Assembly: GCA_013399115.1 (NCBI GenBank)
Contig: VXAA01001885.1
Span: 1 to 64,000 of the forward strand
Direction of reading: 5' to 3'
DNA length: 64,000 nucleotides
From: Anseranas semipalmata
Lineage: Eukaryota > Chordata > Aves > Anseriformes > Anseranatidae
Shown here piece after piece: positions 61,122 to 64,000 of the stretch; position 1 is the stretch's first letter, and each line of letters begins with the position of its first letter. The notes beneath the pieces were generated by a model that made no database searches, was not told the DNA's origin, and was given only the letters and a program-made list of their open reading frames with translations. The position numbers were made by a program, and so were the translations under genes.

Positions 61122-61859
61122 GGAAAGACTAATCCTTTTTTGACACAGTTTGAAAAAGTGAGTATAAATACTGTGAGTTTTCACTACACGGAGAGTCAAC
61201 GCATAGTCTATAGCTGGTTGTGGCTGCAGTTGAATGGAACTTTGGGAATACATGGTAAAAATCTGAAAAGGGGAATTTAAGAGATTTTCTATAATGCTAT
61301 ATCCTGTTCTTGGGACTATCTTTCTAAAATTTTGAGAATCTTGTATACCTACATACTTCATTCCATCTTCAGGTCGGTCTCCAGGATATCCGTATTTCCT
61401 CATGCACGAGTGTTTTGCTATTTTGGGATCCTAAAAGTTGTCAGGGTCAGTTTAGAGGCCCTTAGGAGGTGAGCCAATTCAGTGTCAAGCTGCTCTGCCT
61501 CTGACAGGAGCAAAGCACCACAAGTCCACACTTCAGCTTACAAAAACACCCAAAACCACACTAAACAGGACAATTTGTTAAGGGAGAGGAGCAGAAAAGG
61601 TAGATTGCCATACATCTTCCTCCTCCTTTTGCAGAAAAATTGTTTGGGACTAGCTAGTTCCTTAACATTTATCATCCAGGATCCATTCTCTGCTGAATTT
61701 TACTTGGGGTGTATCAGGCACCCCATGCCCATGTACAACTCAGTGCCATTTTCCCAGGGGAAAAGATTCATTCAGGGAGACTCTAGGTGATACAAATTTA
61801 ACTGAAAAGTGGCAGGAGACTAACTGGGAAAGAAAGTCCTTACAGAATGTAAATCATGT

Positions 61860-61906
61860 TAAGAAAGGAAGAAAGGAAGAAAGGAAGAAAGAAAGAAAGG
61901 AAGAAA

Positions 61907-61989
<83 letters not shown>

Positions 61990-62000
61990 GAAGGAAAAAT
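61860..62000. repeat. (GAAA)n / (GGAA) purine tract
   Basis: About 140 bases of pure purine on the plus strand: aaggaag-type units at the edges around a core of nearly perfect GAAA repeats at about 61911-61989. Confidence 0.97.
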
Positions 62001-64000
62001 ATTACTGAACACTGTTTTTTCTAGTGTCCTAACTAACATATAAGACAAAGTCCGATAAGAAAGCACAAATTGCTCTTGAATCCAATGGAGATGGGAATAA
62101 CCAACAATATAGGCAGCAGGTCAGAGGCCATGCTCTGTGACTAAGCCAAGCTCTGATAGATTTTTCTTCCATAAATTCAAACTTTCAAAATTGCTTGGCC
62201 ATGATTTTCTTTCACAGGAATCAAAATCGTATCTTCTACCTATTATGCACCCAGCCTAGAAACTTCATTTTCAGGTCTGTTGAGCACTTGAGTTCCCAGG
62301 CACTTGCAAAGATGTCATGGTTCTCTGACAAGCAAGCTCCCTGAAGAGGGGACTAAATACAGACGTAGGAGAGCAGCTGTCCTGGGTGTGAATGGTCTTT
62401 AATTCCCAGGCCCCGCTGTCTAGCATTTGTGCCTTTCTCTGTGCCAGGGCTCTTTCAGTTTGTGTCTAGGTTGTGTTTGAAATGCTGCAGTGCTTGAAAC
62501 TTTAGGGAAGAGCAGCTGCTTTTCCAGGAGCTGCTGGGAAAGGTTTTTCCTCGTTCACTTGCTACTTCTCACTCTAGGCGGCATGAGCCTAATGCCCAGG
62601 CAAGCCCAAACCTCCTTGGCATCAAGCCTTGCTAATTGGCAGTATTTGAACTTCAACAGGCTGTGAGAGTTTGTGCACAATTAGAGATGTTTTAGACTTC
62701 GTAGCAGTAAAAGGGCTCAAGAGCATATTTCTGCTAATTTCTGAAGGGCAACCAAGCTAATAAAGCAAGTTGTTTGATTTCCCACTTTGAGAGAAAAATC
62801 AAATGAAGCAGATTAAACAGATTTTGTTGAAATGAAAGAGCTTAGATTTTCTTGCCTTAACAAATCCTTACCTCTGAGAAATAACTGAGGGGAACATGTT
62901 GTTCAACCCAATAAACTGTTTTCTACTTTCAAAGGCAATTCCATTTGTTGTTGTTGTTGTTGAAAATATTGAATTGAAAGTATTACAATGAAAATCTTGC
63001 ATTTTTAAATAAATTATAGAATTTTACTTCTTGTCATTAGACACAGTATGGAACTACTCTGAAGGCAAGACTTGTTCCTGCTGTACCATGGTAGTTGTTC
63101 CAACAAACATGTGAAGTCTGTTTGGATTCTCTGTCACCCAGCTCATGGCACAAATTCAAGAACTGAGGAATATTCATCTCTTACATCCTGGAACAGGTCT
63201 AGCTGTGACGCTTTTCTCCACAGGAGGGCAGAATCTTGACAGACCTATACAGGGGGGAAGTGACTGTCCTATACAGACAAAAGAAAACCCGAATCTGCTT
63301 CATTCTAACATTTCTGAAAGTCAAGCAAGCAAAACTAAGAATGCCAAATTTGTTACATGCACCCAAATCAGCCCAAAGCTGTCATAATCTTTACTAATGA
63401 GAACTGTCATACAAGGCAAGCTCCATCAATCTACAAGCTCTTGTTTTCCTTCAGGCAATGTTGCATGCCCCAAGCTGGATAAGATGTCACGTCCTCTGCC
63501 TGGGGCTATTTTGGTGGCTGCCTACATCAGCTCTGGGTGTGCAGAAGAAGGGGAACATCTACCTGCTTTGCCTCTGTGGCCACCAGCCAGCCAGGTGGCC
63601 CTGAAATAAGCACTTGCCCGAAGGAGGAGGAGACCGCTGCTTTCTGCTGCCTGGTTCTAGGAGCACAAATGAACCAGAAGGACATGCTGCAGGATGCTTT
63701 TTTTTCTACCACTCACCTGGCTATTGGAATATTCCACTCATGATGCTTTCTTCTTTCCCACTCAATGTGGTAGCAGACATACTGCTACCAAACTCTCTTT
63801 GGGTTTCTCCTGATTTTACTTTCCTATTCTTCATTAAGAACTCCAAGAAAAACTGCCTTTCCCCTGTCCTTTTAGACACTTTGCCTCCCATCATTACCTT
63901 TACAAGTCCCTTACCCCCTACTTGAAAATCCAGTTTTTCAGTTCCCAGAAGCCTTTGCCCCATTCCATCAGACGTAAATGCCTTCTCGCACATTTCCAGC
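62001..64000. other. Terminal intergenic stretch
   Basis: Apart from the TTG run, no repeat family, exon or RNA gene could be recognised. Open frames up to 103 codons (63614-63925) lack motifs. Confidence 0.6.
62945..62962. repeat. (TTG)n microsatellite
   Basis: About six TTG units. Confidence 0.9.

Larger units (their letters stand above)
60428..61860. other. Gene-poor flank with poly-A runs
   Basis: It contains the 60-bp duplication at 60743-60858 and a 27-A run at 61095-61121. No gene is recognisable. Confidence 0.65.

Noticed and set aside
61860..62066. 70-codon frame of repeated SFFLSFF-type residues
   Set aside because: It is only the translation of the (GAAA)n repeat complement.
55520..64000. 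HSD11B1L or MICOS13, the human neighbours beyond RPL36
   Set aside because: No peptide from either family could be recognised in any frame; the region is repeat-rich and otherwise plain.

Overview
The window is nuclear DNA from a bird. Two things show this: many CR1 retrotransposon fragments of the avian type, whose 3' ends carry the conserved 'ggttggact(a/g)gatgatctt...ccttccaacc' core and ATTCTGTG-like 8-mer tails, and spliced genes whose proteins are very close to other vertebrates. The species cannot be named from the sequence. No prokaryotic operon, CRISPR array or intact transposon is present. The sequence has one 220-base run of N (29585-29804) and a single N at 60797.

Three protein genes can be supported exon by exon with canonical GT/AG junctions. 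(1) SLC1A6 (EAAT4, a sodium-dependent glutamate/aspartate transporter), plus strand, nine coding exons from 6182 to 20594, 567 codons plus stop. (2) LONP1 (mitochondrial AAA+ Lon protease), plus strand, eighteen coding exons from the assembly gap at 29805 to 50048; 858 codons are visible and the start codon and targeting peptide are missing in the gap. (3) RPL36 (60S ribosomal protein eL36), minus strand, three coding exons between 52810 and 55195 plus a short 5'-TOP leader exon, 105 codons. LONP1 and RPL36 converge with 2.8 kb between their stop codons, the same arrangement as in human.

Region by region: 1-6137 is intergenic, with two CR1 pieces and an AAAAT array. 6138-20776 is SLC1A6. 20777-29450 is intergenic, with old and younger CR1 pieces, a TA-rich array and a degenerate CCAAGGTC/CAGGTC-rich tract. 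29450-50244 is the LONP1 CpG-rich 5' end and gene. 50245-52784 is the convergent spacer. 52785-55316 is RPL36, followed by its promoter. 55520-64000 is a gene-poor flank with two adjacent minus-strand CR1 copies that keep reverse-transcriptase remnants, plus several simple repeats.

The genes do not form a functional cassette: a neuronal transporter, a mitochondrial protease and a ribosomal protein. I found no new biological system. The items most worth a second look are structural: the missing LONP1 exon 1 sequence, a 36-bp tandem duplication upstream of RPL36, two perfect short hairpins, a nested 65-bp CR1 tail, and a 60-bp duplication carrying an N.
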